Shown here: positions 1-8,537 of the stretch, piece by piece
Layout: the number at the start of each line of letters is the position of its first letter
How positions within the stretch are numbered: the first letter of the stretch is position 1
From: Roseiarcus sp963781895
GTDB taxonomy: Bacteria > Pseudomonadota > Alphaproteobacteria > Rhizobiales > Beijerinckiaceae
Direction: 5' to 3'
DNA length: 64,000 nt
NCBI GenBank assembly: GCA_963781895.1
Contig: CAWAIM010000054.1
Span: 124,001-188,000 of the forward strand
Notes under the pieces: generated by a model
What the model was told of the DNA's origin: nothing
The model's database searches: none
The model's input: only the letters and a program-made list of their open reading frames with translations
Position numbers and translations under genes: made by a program

Positions 1-91
1 TGAGCGCCGGCGCTCCGCTCGCCCAGGAATAGCCGAAGCGTTTCTGATCGAGCAGATGGATGTGGGAGTCGACGATGGGAAAATCGATCAT
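1..91 (-). CDS. Amidohydrolase family protein, N-terminal fragment cut by window edge
   Basis: Only the first 30 codons are in the window; the gene runs off the left end. The protein begins MIDFPIVDSHIHLLDQ. The D-S-H-I-H-L motif is the first metal-binding His-x-His of amidohydrolase-2 type TIM-barrel hydrolases, which act on lactones and on sugar or aromatic acids. Its ATG at 91 overlaps the TGA of the RraA-like gene upstream (ATGA, 88-91), so the two are probably translationally coupled. Together with the divergent sugar-type importer this suggests catabolism of a sugar-acid-like compound. The substrate is not evident. Confidence 0.7.
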   Translation of the reverse strand, partial: MIDFPIVDSHIHLLDQKRFGYSWASGAPAL

Positions 92-769
92 GCCTTGATC
101 TCCGTCGGGCGCGGACGCGCCGCGGCGGCGACGGGCAGTTCTCGCAAGCCCCCGAGCACCCGCTCCAGCATCGCGGCCTCGCCGGCCTTCACTCGCTCGA
201 GACTGGCGAGCGTCTCGTCGAGCCGTTCGCGCGGCACGACGACGACGCCGTCGCGATCGCCGAGGATCACGTCGCCGGAGGCGACGGCGCGGCCGCCGCA
301 GACGATCGGCAGGCCGACCGTGCCCGGACCGCGCTTTCCGGGAGAATTCGGGCTCACGCCCATCGCGTGGATCGGCAGGTTCAGCGGCTCGAGGTCGCGA
401 AGGTCGCGCACCAACCCGTCGGTCACAAAGCCGACCACTCCGCGATTGCGCGCCACGCCGAGCAATAGGTCTCCGGTGACGGCGGCGCCGGCGAAGAAGC
501 CGGTCGCGGCGACGAGAACGTCGCCCGGTTGAGCCTCGGCGCACAGCGGCGATCAGGGCCAGATTGTCGTTGGGGCCGCAGTCGCAGGTCAGCGCGACGC
601 CGAGCAGCAGGCCTCCGACGATCGGCTTGATGCGCCAGTCGAGCGCGCCCGAGCCGCCCATCGCGTCGACGACGAAGCTCGTCGGGACGCCGCGGAACCG
701 CTCGACCAGCTCGGCCGGCGGCCGCGCCACGGCCGGCGCGAAGACGAGCGGAGGCGGTTCCTCGATCAT
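88..769 (-). CDS. RraA-like aldolase family protein, reading frame broken once
   Basis: Two frames join into one RraA-like protein (class II pyruvate aldolase / RraA superfamily, formerly annotated as menaquinone methyltransferase-like). The first starts at ATG 769 (MIEEPPPLVF) and runs to ...NDNLALIAA near 550. The second continues as CAEAQPGDVLVAATG through VGFVTDGLVRD and GDRDGVVVVP to TEIKA at 88. G-x-x-x-x-R-D and the D-R-D-G-V-V-V-V-P stretch are family hallmarks. Adding one base near 547-551 restores a continuous protein of about 227 residues, so the break is either a sequencing indel or a fresh mutation. It overlaps the following amidohydrolase by ATGA. Such enzymes cleave or decarboxylate 2-oxo acids, so the pair is probably catabolic; the substrate is unknown. 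Confidence 0.75.
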
Positions 770-1007
770 GACGCACCTGGCTTGTTGACGTTCGAGCGCG
801 CGGCGCAGGTTTCTCGCTGATCGTCCGTCTCGCGCGGAACGCATAGAATGCACGTTCGACGCCGCCCGGCAACTGCGGGGCGAGACCGGCCGGCGCAAGC
901 GCCGGAACTTCACGACGTCCCGCACTTGTCGGAAGCGCCGAATTCGGACATGGTCCCGGCGCGGCCGGCAGCGGGTTCACAAGCGTCGGCTAAGGGAGAA
1001 ACGATCC

Positions 1008-1952
1008 ATGCGCATCACACGCCGAATTGCGACCGCGGGGCTGCTGGCGATGGCCCTGAGCGCGCCGGCCTTCGCCGAAGACAAGCCGACGATCCTGGTT
1101 TCCGTGCCCGGTCTGACGTTCCCGTTCTTCGTCCACATGATGAACGCGTTCAAGGCCGAGGCGGCCAAGCAAGGTCTCGACACGATCGAGAGCGACGGTC
1201 AGGTGTCCTCGCCCAAGCAGACCGCCGACATCGAGGCGGCGCTCGCCAAGGGCGTGAAGGGCATCGTGCTGAGCCCGAACGAGGTCGACGCGATGGCGCC
1301 GGCGCTGCAGGAAGCGGTCGACGCCAAGGTGCCGGTCGTCACCGTCGATCGCCGGGTGCCGTCGGTGACAGGCATTCTCGGCCATGTCGGCGCCGATAAC
1401 GTCAAGGGCGGCGAGGCGCAGGGCAACCTGATCGTGAAAATGTTCCCGAACGGGGCGACGATCATCAACCTGCAAGGCCAGTCCGGCGCGAGCCCGGCGA
1501 TCGATCGCAACAAGGGCCTGCACAACGTGCTCGACAAGGCCGGCCCCAACTACAAGATCGTGTTCGAGCAGACCGCCGGCTTCGATCGCGCCAAGGGGCT
1601 TTCGGTCACCGAGGCGGCGCTCGCCGGCATGACCGCGCCGCCGCAAGTCATCGTCGCCGCCAACGACGACATGGCGCTCGGCGCCCTCGAGGCGGTCAAG
1701 GCCCGCAACCTCAAGGGCATCGTCATCATCGGCTTCGACGCGTTGCCGGAGGCGCTGGCCAAGGTTCGGGACGGGGAACTGACCGCGACGATCGAGCAAT
1801 TCCCCGGCAAGCAGAGCGCGATAGGCGTCGACATGCTGGCCGACTTCATCAAGTCCGGCAAGAAGCCCGCGCAGCAGGTCACGCTGCTGACGCCGGTGGC
1901 GATCACCAAGGACAACCTCAGCGAGGGCGAACGCCTCAGCGAGGTCAAATAA
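1008..1952 (+). CDS. Sugar-type ABC transporter periplasmic binding protein (RbsB-like)
   Basis: A 314-residue periplasmic solute-binding protein of the ribose/galactose family (type I fold). Residues 1-23 form a Sec signal peptide ending A-F-A. The mature part shows family features: VPGLTFPFFVHMMNAF near the N terminus, a VPVVTVDRRVP strand about residue 107, and the late motif VIVAANDDMALGALEAV. The ATG is preceded by GGGAG at suitable spacing. It is the first gene of a binding protein / ATPase / permease set and is divergent from the RraA-like and amidohydrolase genes, which probably process the imported compound. The substrate cannot be read from the sequence; pentoses, polyols or erythritol-like sugars are all possible. 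Confidence 0.88.
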   Translation: MRITRRIATAGLLAMALSAPAFAEDKPTILVSVPGLTFPFFVHMMNAFKAEAAKQGLDTIESDGQVSSPKQTADIEAALAKGVKGIVLSPNEVDAMAPALQEAVDAKVPVVTVDRRVPSVTGILGHVGADNVKGGEAQGNLIVKMFPNGATIINLQGQSGASPAIDRNKGLHNVLDKAGPNYKIVFEQTAGFDRAKGLSVTEAALAGMTAPPQVIVAANDDMALGALEAVKARNLKGIVIIGFDALPEALAKVRDGELTATIEQFPGKQSAIGVDMLADFIKSGKKPAQQVTLLTPVAITKDNLSEGERLSEVK

Positions 1953-2029
1953 CCACGCGAAACGGATGGGCGCGTCGCATCGCGGCGCGCCCGCCTCCAA
2001 AGCGCCATTCCCGCCACCGAGCCCCCCGA

Positions 2030-3619
2030 ATGCCCGACGCGCCGGCGACCCTGCCGCCTGCTCACGACCGGTCGGATCATCCGATCCTCAAGATGACCGG
2101 CGTCAGCAAGCGCTTTCCGGGCGTGCACGCGCTCGAGGACGTCCATCTCGAAGTCGGCCAGGCGGAGATCCACGCCCTGCTCGGCGAGAACGGGGCCGGC
2201 AAGTCGACTTTGCTGAAGATTCTCTCCGGCGCTCACGCCGCGGACGAGGGCGCGATCGAGCTGTTCGGCGAGCCGGTCGCCTTCGCCACGCCCCACGACG
2301 CCCAGCGCGCCGGCGTCGTCACGATCTATCAGGAATTCACGCTCGCCCCCGACATGACGATCGCCGAGAACGTGTTCATCGGCCGCGAGCCGGGCTCGCG
2401 GATTTTCATCAGCTGGCGACGCCTTGCCGAGGAGACCCGGGCGATCACCGACAAGATCGGACTCAAGCGCGACCCGATGACCCTGGTGCGCGATCTTTCG
2501 GTGGCCGAGCAGCAGCTGGTCGAGATCGCGCGGGCGCTGTCCATGCGCTCGCGGCTCATCGTCATGGACGAGCCGACCTCGGCCCTGAGCGAAGCCGAAG
2601 TCGCCAATCTCGCCCGCATCATCCAGACCCTCAAGGCCGAGGGCCTGTCGATCATCTTCGTCACCCATCGGCTGGAGGAAGTGTTCCGCATCTGCGACCG
2701 CTTCACCGTGCTGCGCGACGGCCGCTACGTCGGCGCGGGCCGGATCTCCGACGCCACCATCGAAGCGATCATTCGCATGATGGTCGGCCGCGACGTCGGC
2801 TCGCTTTACGGCGAACGGCCGATTCCGCAGCACGGGCCGGTGGCGCTCGAGGTCGAAGGCCTGACGCGGCGCCGCACCGCGCGCGATCCCCACGCCATCG
2901 AACTGGTCGACGTGTCGCTGCGCGCCCACAAGGGCGAGATTCTCGGTCTCGCCGGGCTGGTCGGCGCCGGCCGAACCGAGACGGCGCGGGCGATCTTCGG
3001 CGCCGACAAGTTCGACCGCGGCGCCATTCGCATCGACGGCCAGGCGGTGTCGTTCGCCGGCCCGCGCGACGCGATGCTGCACGGCGTCGGCCTGGTGCCC
3101 GAGGACCGCAAGAAACAGGCGCTGTTCCTGCGCCTCGCAATTCGCACCAACATGACGATCGCGGCGCACGACCAGATCAGCCGCGCCGGCTGGTTCATCG
3201 ACGAGGGCCGCGAGGACGCGCTGATCGACGAATTCCGCCGCCTTCTCAGGATCCGCATGGCGAGCCCCAACCAGGCGGCGGGCGACCTGTCCGGCGGCAA
3301 TCAACAGAAGGTCGTGCTGGCGCGCTGGCTGGCGCTGCGGCCGAAGATCCTGATCGTCGACGAACCGACGCGCGGCATCGACGTCGGCTCGAAGGTCGAG
3401 GTTCACAATTTGCTCATCGAGATGGCGAAGTCCGGAATCGCCGTCATCGTCATCTCCTCCGAACTGCCGGAAATCCTGGCCGTCTGCGATCGCATCGTCA
3501 CCATGCGCGAGGGCCGCGTGACCGGCGAGATCGCCCGCACCGAGGCGACGCAGGAAATCCTGATGTCGATGATGACTTTCCACGAGGGGGCGGGCGATCG
3601 CCGCGCTCCGGCTCCATGA
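2030..3619 (+). CDS. Sugar ABC transporter ATPase with two nucleotide-binding domains (RbsA/MglA-like)
   Basis: A 529-residue cytoplasmic ATPase of the carbohydrate-uptake-2 family, which fuses two nucleotide-binding domains. The first domain has Walker A GENGAGKST at residues 52-60, an LSVAEQQLVEIARAL signature and Walker B LIVMDEPTSAL. The second has a degenerate Walker A (GLVGAGRTE), signature LSGGNQQKVVLARWL and Walker B ILIVDEPTRGID. An asymmetric pair like this is normal for RbsA and MglA relatives. It lies between the binding protein and the permease, with only 7 bases to the permease start, so the three genes form one operon. Length is typical for the family. Confidence 0.92.
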   Translation: MPDAPATLPPAHDRSDHPILKMTGVSKRFPGVHALEDVHLEVGQAEIHALLGENGAGKSTLLKILSGAHAADEGAIELFGEPVAFATPHDAQRAGVVTIYQEFTLAPDMTIAENVFIGREPGSRIFISWRRLAEETRAITDKIGLKRDPMTLVRDLSVAEQQLVEIARALSMRSRLIVMDEPTSALSEAEVANLARIIQTLKAEGLSIIFVTHRLEEVFRICDRFTVLRDGRYVGAGRISDATIEAIIRMMVGRDVGSLYGERPIPQHGPVALEVEGLTRRRTARDPHAIELVDVSLRAHKGEILGLAGLVGAGRTETARAIFGADKFDRGAIRIDGQAVSFAGPRDAMLHGVGLVPEDRKKQALFLRLAIRTNMTIAAHDQISRAGWFIDEGREDALIDEFRRLLRIRMASPNQAAGDLSGGNQQKVVLARWLALRPKILIVDEPTRGIDVGSKVEVHNLLIEMAKSGIAVIVISSELPEILAVCDRIVTMREGRVTGEIARTEATQEILMSMMTFHEGAGDRRAPAP

Positions 3620-3626
3620 GGCGCCC

Positions 3627-4649
3627 ATGATCGATGCAAGAACCGCCGAACCCGGCGAAGGCAGGGGCCCCGACGTCTTTGGCTTCGTCGCCAGGTTCGC
3701 GCCGACGCTGTTCCTCATTATCCTGATGGTGATGTTCGCCATCATCGAGCCGCGCTTCATCTCCTCGATCAATCTCTTCAACGTGATGCGGCAAGTGTCG
3801 ATCACCGGCCTCCTGGCCGTCGGCATGACTTTCGTCATTTTGACCGCCGGCATCGATCTTTCGATCGGTTCGCTCCTCGCCTTTGCCGGACTGGTCGGCG
3901 CCGCTGTCGCCAAGGGCGGGCTGGAGAACCGCTTCACCGTCGGAGAGGGCGGGGTCGGCTACGGCTGGGGCCTCGCCGCGCTCGCGGCCATCGCTGTCGG
4001 CCTCGCCGGCGGCTATATCCAGGGCATGGCGATCACCCGTCTGAAGGTGCCGCCTTTCGTCGTGACCCTCGGCGGCATGTCGGCGTTTCGCGGCGCGGCG
4101 CTGTTGTTTGCGGCCGGCGGCCCGATCTCGGGCTTCGAGCCGTCGTTCACCTGGTGGGGCCAGGGAAAGGTCGGCCCGGTCCCGGTCCCGGTCATCATCT
4201 TCCTCGTCGCCGCGGCGCTCGCCCATGTGACGCTGCGCTACACCCGCTACGGCCGGCAGGTCTATGCGGTCGGCGGCAATCCCGAGGCCGCGCGCCTCTC
4301 CGGCCTCAACGTCAACCGGGTCATCGCCAGCGTCTATATGATCATGGGATTTTTCGCCGGCCTCGGCGCGTTCGTGCTGTCGGCGCGGCTCAACTCCGCC
4401 GAAGCGGTCGCCGGCACTGGTTACGAGTTGACCGTCATCGCGTCGGTCGTGATCGGCGGCACGAGCCTGTTCGGAGGATCGGGAACGATCTTCGGCACCG
4501 TCATCGGCGCCATCCTGATCGGCGTGCTTCTGAACGGGCTGGTGCTGATGAACATCTCCTCCTACATTCAGCAGATCGTGATCGGCGTCATCATCGTCCT
4601 CGCCGTCGCCTTCGACACTTTCGCCAAGTCGCGCCGGCGAAAGGTCTAG
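3627..4649 (+). CDS. Sugar ABC transporter permease (RbsC-like)
   Basis: A 340-residue inner-membrane permease of the ribose/xylose type with roughly eight to ten hydrophobic segments. Family-typical stretches include LAVGMTFVILTAGIDLSIGS (about residues 63-82), VPPFVVTLGGMSAFRGAALL, the YAVGGNPEAARLSGLNV loop, and VIGGTSLFGGSGTIFGTVIG near the C terminus. It forms the channel for the two-domain ATPase just upstream. About 130 bases separate it from the following SDR gene on the same strand. Confidence 0.92.
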   Translation: MIDARTAEPGEGRGPDVFGFVARFAPTLFLIILMVMFAIIEPRFISSINLFNVMRQVSITGLLAVGMTFVILTAGIDLSIGSLLAFAGLVGAAVAKGGLENRFTVGEGGVGYGWGLAALAAIAVGLAGGYIQGMAITRLKVPPFVVTLGGMSAFRGAALLFAAGGPISGFEPSFTWWGQGKVGPVPVPVIIFLVAAALAHVTLRYTRYGRQVYAVGGNPEAARLSGLNVNRVIASVYMIMGFFAGLGAFVLSARLNSAEAVAGTGYELTVIASVVIGGTSLFGGSGTIFGTVIGAILIGVLLNGLVLMNISSYIQQIVIGVIIVLAVAFDTFAKSRRRKV

Positions 4650-4777
4650 GCGCGAGCGGTCGCCTCGCCGGTGATACGATCTCCGGTTGAAGCGCTCGAC
4701 AGCCGCGAAATCGAGCCGATCACGCAGTCGGACATTTTGGCGAACGTCGGATTTGAAACCCAATCGGGGCGTCTCCC

Positions 4778-5531
4778 ATGCCAATCGGACTGATCATCGT
4801 TACCGGCGGCGCGCGCGGCATCGGCGCCGCGATCTGCCGAAAGCTGGCTGCTGACGACTATTCCGTCGCCGTCGATTTCGCGTCCGACGAAAGCGCGGCG
4901 CAAGCCACGGTCGCCGCGATCCGTTCCGGCGGCGGCAGAGCCGAGGCCTTTCGCGCCGACGTCGGCGATCCCGAAGCGATTCCGAGGCTGTTCGACGAAG
5001 CGGTCGCGGCGCTCGGTCCCCTGGCGGGCCTCGTCAACAACGCGGGAATATCCGGTCAGTTCGCACGCGTCGACGCGCAGGATCCCGGGGAGCTTGCGCG
5101 GCTGTTCCAGGTCAACGTGACCGGGACAATTCTCTGTTGCAAAGAAGCCGTGCGCCGGCTGTCCACGAAACACGGCGGCGCCGGGGGCTCGATCGTCAAC
5201 ATCTCGTCGATCGCGGCGCGCCTCGGCGGCCTGCCCGGCCTCGCCCCTTACGCCGCATCGAAAGGCGCGGTGGAAAGTTTCACCCGCGGCCTCGCCAATG
5301 AGGTCGGACGCGAGGGAATTCGCGTCAACGCGGTGGCCCCCGGAATGATCGCGACCGATATGACGACCCCATTTTTGTCGGAGCCCGCGACCTTGGAGCG
5401 GATCGCATCGGCGACGCCGATGGGCCGCGTCGGCACGCCCGAGGAAATTGCCGAAACAGTGGCCTGGCTGATCTCGCGGGCATCCCGTTTCGTGACCGGC
5501 AGCTGTGATTACGGCCTCGGGCGGGCGGTAG
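4778..5531 (+). CDS. SDR-family dehydrogenase, frame broken near its C terminus
   Basis: A classical short-chain dehydrogenase/reductase of about 250 residues. It has the nucleotide-binding motif IVTGGARGIG at the N terminus, the NNAG structural motif, the active-site Ser in NISSIAARLG and the catalytic Y-A-A-S-K. The frame that starts at 4778 stays open far beyond the normal family length, after FVTGSCD. Moving by one base at about 5507 gives ITASGGR followed by TAG at 5529-5531, the expected SDR ending. I therefore end the gene at 5531 and treat the longer frame as an artefact. It probably oxidises or reduces the compound brought in by the upstream importer. Confidence 0.8.
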
Positions 5532-5673
5532 GCGCCGCGCCCTTTTGTCCTGGCGCAAAGGCCCGCGTCGCGCGCTTCGCGTTCGGCCCTCGGTCGCGCT
5601 TGGCCGCGGAGTCCGGACGCCGTCCGCGACTGGATCAGGGTGAGTCCGACGGCGGCGCCGGCCGAGGCCGAGT

Positions 5674-6540
5674 TCAGCCCAGCTGCGTCAGCGCCGTATA
5701 CGTCTCTGGCCGGCGATCCCTGAAGAACTGCCATGTATTTCGGACTTCCCGGATCATGTCGAAATTCATGTCATGCACGAGAAGTTCATCGTTGTTTCGG
5801 CTGGCGATCGCTTCGATCTGACCGCGAGGATTCACGAAATAGCTTTGGCCGTAGAACTCGCCGATATTCCATGGCGCTTCGACGCCCACCCGATTGATCG
5901 CCCCGATATAGACGCCGTTGGCGACCGCCGCCGCGGGCTGTTCGAGTTTCCACAGGTATTCAGACAGCCCCGCGACCGTCGCCGAGGGATTGACGATGTA
6001 TTCGGCCCCTGCGAGCGCCAGCGCGCGCCAGCCCTCGGGGAAATGGCGGTCATAGCAGATGTAGACGCCGAGCTTGCAATAGCGGGTCTGGAAGACCGGG
6101 AAATTGGACGAGCCCGGCTTGAAGAAGAATTTCTCCCAGAACCCGGCGACCTGGGGGATGTGCGTCTTGCGGTACTTGCCGAGATAGGCGCCGTCGGCAT
6201 CGATCACCGCGGCGGCGTTGTAATAGACTCCCGTCATCGCCTCCTCGTAAATGGGCGCGACGATGACCATCGCGTACTTTTTGGCGAACTCCTGGATGAA
6301 TTTGATGGTTGGTCCGTCCGGGATCGGCTCCGCGGCGGCGTACCATTTCGAGTCCTGGCTCGGGCAGAAGTAGGGCTGAGTGAAGACCTCTTGGAAGCAC
6401 AGCACCTGCACGCCGTCTTCGCCGGCCTTTTCGATCAGGGGAACATGAGCGTCGAGCATCGCCTTCGCGATCTGCTGCGGCGAATCCTCGGTGGAGCCTT
6501 TCAGTCCCATCTGGATGAGCCCGCCTCGGATGGTCGTCAT
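5674..6540 (-). CDS. Nitrilase-family carbamoylase / beta-ureidopropionase-like amidohydrolase
   Basis: A 288-residue carbon-nitrogen hydrolase. The catalytic Glu-Lys-Cys triad is visible: E51 in LCFQEVF, K125 in YRKTHIP and C162 in ICYDRHFPE. This arrangement and length match N-carbamoyl-beta-alanine amidohydrolase and related N-carbamoyl amino acid hydrolases, which release ammonia and CO2 in reductive pyrimidine breakdown or hydantoin use. N-carbamoylputrescine amidase is an alternative. No dihydropyrimidinase or dihydropyrimidine dehydrogenase gene is nearby, so the pathway cannot be fixed. It is convergent with the SDR gene. Confidence 0.85.
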   Translation of the reverse strand: MTTIRGGLIQMGLKGSTEDSPQQIAKAMLDAHVPLIEKAGEDGVQVLCFQEVFTQPYFCPSQDSKWYAAAEPIPDGPTIKFIQEFAKKYAMVIVAPIYEEAMTGVYYNAAAVIDADGAYLGKYRKTHIPQVAGFWEKFFFKPGSSNFPVFQTRYCKLGVYICYDRHFPEGWRALALAGAEYIVNPSATVAGLSEYLWKLEQPAAAVANGVYIGAINRVGVEAPWNIGEFYGQSYFVNPRGQIEAIASRNNDELLVHDMNFDMIREVRNTWQFFRDRRPETYTALTQLG

Positions 6541-6939
6541 TTCACGTCTCTCGCCTGGTTTCCAACATCGCCGGATTGGCCGAATCCTCGGCCGCCGACG
6601 AAGGCGTTATTGCAAGTCGGACGGACCGACGTTTTCTGGGCGGGCGCGGATCGGTTTCATGCTGCTCCCGTCCGGCCTTCGTGGCAATCCTGAATGGCGC
6701 GTAGTTGGTTCGTTCTGTTCGTGATCGACCGTTCACGACGCTGCTTGACGCACGCGTCCCAAGCGCAGTGACGCCCCGTTGATCACGACGCATTCCGTTG
6801 GTAGAGGTGCGCTTCGTGACGATGGCATGACTTCTCCGTTCGCCCGGCTGCCGCAGGGACCAAGGCGCCTGCGTTTGAAAACGTCCGCGGCGAGGGGAGG
6901 CGCGCTCACCTGTCCGATGGGGAAGAGAAGTCGGACAGG
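6541..6939. other. Intergenic region upstream of crcB
   Basis: About 400 bases without a credible gene, between the start of the carbamoylase (reverse strand) and crcB (forward). It must hold the promoters of both. I looked here for a fluoride riboswitch and did not find the paired elements. The only clear structure is the hairpin at 6909-6939, listed separately. Confidence 0.5.
6909..6939 (+). promoter_or_regulatory. Perfect 9-bp hairpin abutting the crcB start codon
   Basis: CCTGTCCGA (6909-6917) and TCGGACAGG (6931-6939) are perfect complements. The 13-base loop carries the purine-rich run GGGGAAGAGAAG, and the next base is the A of the crcB ATG. The only Shine-Dalgarno-like sequence therefore sits in the loop, and folding would bring it close to the start codon. 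This looks like a translational control element; a protein-binding operator is the alternative. Confidence 0.5.
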
Positions 6940-7326
6940 ATGATCTGGAGCCCCGTTCTCGCTATATCTGTCGGCGCAGCCGCCGGCGCCGTTTTGCGCT
7001 GGCAACTCGGCGTCCGCATGAACAGCCTATTTCCGATTCTGCCGCCCGGCACTTTGGCCGCCAACCTCGTCGGCGGCTATATCATCGGCGTCGCCATCGC
7101 CTATTTCGCTCAGGCGCCCAATATCGCGCCGGAATGGCGGTTGTTGATCATCACCGGTTTCTGCGGCGGGCTCACCACCTTTTCCACGTTCTCCGCCGAA
7201 GTCGTCACCAGGCTCCAGGAAGGGCATTTGGTCTGGGCCATGGGCGCCATCGCAATCCACGTCATCGGATCGCTCACGATGACGCTTGCCGGGCTCGCCA
7301 CCGTGCAATTGGCGAAATCCCTGTGA
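6940..7326 (+). CDS. crcB: Fluoride ion channel CrcB/Fluc
   Basis: A 128-residue inner-membrane protein with four hydrophobic segments. It carries the CrcB/Fluc signature GFCGGLTTFSTFS at residues 73-85 and the TLAANLVGGYIIG segment. Fluc channels are dual-topology dimers that let fluoride leave the cell and so give fluoride resistance. A DUF190 gene follows after 10 bases, a common pairing. A fluoride riboswitch lies 236 bases downstream of that pair rather than upstream, which is unusual. A hairpin directly precedes the start codon. Confidence 0.93.
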   Translation: MIWSPVLAISVGAAAGAVLRWQLGVRMNSLFPILPPGTLAANLVGGYIIGVAIAYFAQAPNIAPEWRLLIITGFCGGLTTFSTFSAEVVTRLQEGHLVWAMGAIAIHVIGSLTMTLAGLATVQLAKSL

Positions 7327-7336
7327 GGAGCAAGCC

Positions 7337-7657
7337 ATGAACGGTTATCAAATCACCTTCTTCACCCATCAGGATCGCCGTCACAAGGGCAAGCAAATTG
7401 GCGAATGGCTGATCCAGCTGGTCAAGGAGTTAGGACTGCGCGGCGCCAGTTTGCATGCCGGCGGCGAGAGTTTCGCTCGCGGGGGCCGCGTCCATTCGGC
7501 GCATTTCTTCGAGCTTGCCGACCAACCGGTCGAAGTGCTGATCGCCGTCACGACAGAGGAAGCGACCCGGCTGTTCGACAGGCTAAAAGCGGAGGGGGTG
7601 CATCTATTTTACGTCAAGACTCCCGTCGAGTTTGGCGTCCTGGGTCGTGAACCGTGA
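7337..7657 (+). CDS. DUF190 family protein
   Basis: A 106-residue soluble protein of the DUF190 family, with a PII-like (ferredoxin-like) fold expected from the family. Characteristic stretches are GYQITFFTHQDRRHKGK at the N terminus, LGLRGASLHAGGESF in the middle, and LIAVTTEEATRLFDRLKAEG towards the end. A GAGGAG ribosome-binding site overlaps the end of crcB, and the ATG is at 7337. DUF190 genes often accompany crcB. The molecular role is not established; an accessory or regulatory function in fluoride export is likely. Confidence 0.85.
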   Translation: MNGYQITFFTHQDRRHKGKQIGEWLIQLVKELGLRGASLHAGGESFARGGRVHSAHFFELADQPVEVLIAVTTEEATRLFDRLKAEGVHLFYVKTPVEFGVLGREP

Positions 7658-7852
7658 CCGAAAATTGCCCGCGGCCACGATAGCGCCTGGCGCCATCGCG
7701 CCGATCGCTCGTTGCAGCTTCCTTCCTCCTCAAATCTCTCGGCCGGCGCGCTCACGGACGACAACGCGTCGCGGATCGGGAGACGGGCCGCGGCGAACCG
7801 AAAAACGGCAGGGAAGCCCGCGTCCGGCGCCCGTGTTTTCGGACTCGGGATA

Positions 7853-7889
7853 TTGACAAGGCGCTCCTCCGTGCTGATGTTACGGAGGA
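7853..7889 (+). promoter_or_regulatory. Probable promoter of the fluoride riboswitch transcript, with inverted repeat
   Basis: TTGACA at 7853-7858 is followed after 17 bases by GATGTT (7876-7881), a weak -10. This puts transcription initiation close to 7888, a few bases before the riboswitch at 7893. An 8-bp inverted repeat, TCCTCCGT (7865-7872) and ACGGAGGA (7882-7889), straddles the -10 and could be an operator. The fit between predicted start site and riboswitch supports an independent transcript, not read-through from crcB. Confidence 0.5.
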
Positions 7890-7892
7890 TAG

Positions 7893-7939
7893 AGGTGATG
7901 GAGTTCGCCTTTTAACCGCCCTGCGGGCTGATGACTCCT
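7893..7939 (+). promoter_or_regulatory. Fluoride riboswitch (crcB motif)
   Basis: All three helices of the fluoride riboswitch are present. P1 is AGGTG (7893-7897) with CGCCT (7906-7910). The pseudoknot pairs GGAGT in the P1 loop (7900-7904) with ACTCC (7934-7938). P3 is GCCC (7918-7921) with GGGC (7925-7928) across a TGC loop. The conserved TTAACC joiner before P3 and the CTGATG segment after it match the motif. Fluoride-Mg binding to this fold normally turns on downstream expression. On the forward strand, the next recognisable gene is the MutS-like pair starting at 8538, not the channel, which lies upstream. Confidence 0.9.
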
Positions 7940-7941
7940 TT

Positions 7942-8537
7942 TCGCGTCGAAGGACGAAGAGAAGGGGTTTGCATGGAGACCTTCAACAGGTCGGGTTGCG
8001 CGTCTCGCCGGGTCGGGGCCTCCGCCTGTTGCTCGCGCGAAGCTTTTTACGTTCTGCTGCTGGGAAATTCATGCCCTAGTCGAACGGCGCGCTTCGTCGT
8101 TTTTGCTCTTTCAGCCAATCTCGACGGTCATCGCCTAGCTCGGCGCGCGCAGCTCGCGAGAAAAGGCGGGGGCGATCTTGGGGCGCGCGGGCGCGCGGCG
8201 CCGCCTCATCGACAACCGATCGTGGCGCCCGGACCCGCGTCCGCGTCGTTGGGGACCGCCTGGATTTCAACTCTCGCTGTTCCGCGAGCCGCACCGTCCG
8301 CCACCGCCTCCCAGACCAAATACCACCCATCTCTCTCGATCGCGGCCGACGTCTTCGGCGATCGGCTGTCGCCGGCTCTCGACTTCCCCGCCACCCTGGT
8401 TCCGGACCTTACGATCGATCCTCGCGCCGACGTCTTCGCCCGCGCCTTCGGCGTCACCCGAATTGCGGCAATCGCTGTCTCGCCTCATTCGTTCGATCCA
8501 ACCGCGTCCCTTCAGCTGAACGACCGGAGACTTTCCG
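7942..8537 (+). other. Long leader without a recognisable gene between riboswitch and MutS-like genes
   Basis: About 600 bases. An open frame runs through it from 7931, but its composition is protein-unlike and its nominal start lies inside the riboswitch, so I do not call a gene. A purine-rich AAGAGAAGGGG followed by ATG at 7973 could start a short peptide. The region may be a long untranslated leader, the remains of a lost riboswitch-controlled gene, or a small-ORF leader. Confidence 0.4.

Noticed and set aside
5532..5821. C-terminal extension of the first SDR protein
   Set aside because: The natural SDR ending and stop are found in the adjacent frame at 5508-5531; the extension has no domain and overlaps the carbamoylase gene.
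6780..6900. GACGATGGCATGACTTCTCC stretch as a possible second fluoride riboswitch before crcB
   Set aside because: It has a GATGG element but neither the P1/P3 helices nor the pseudoknot partner can be formed.
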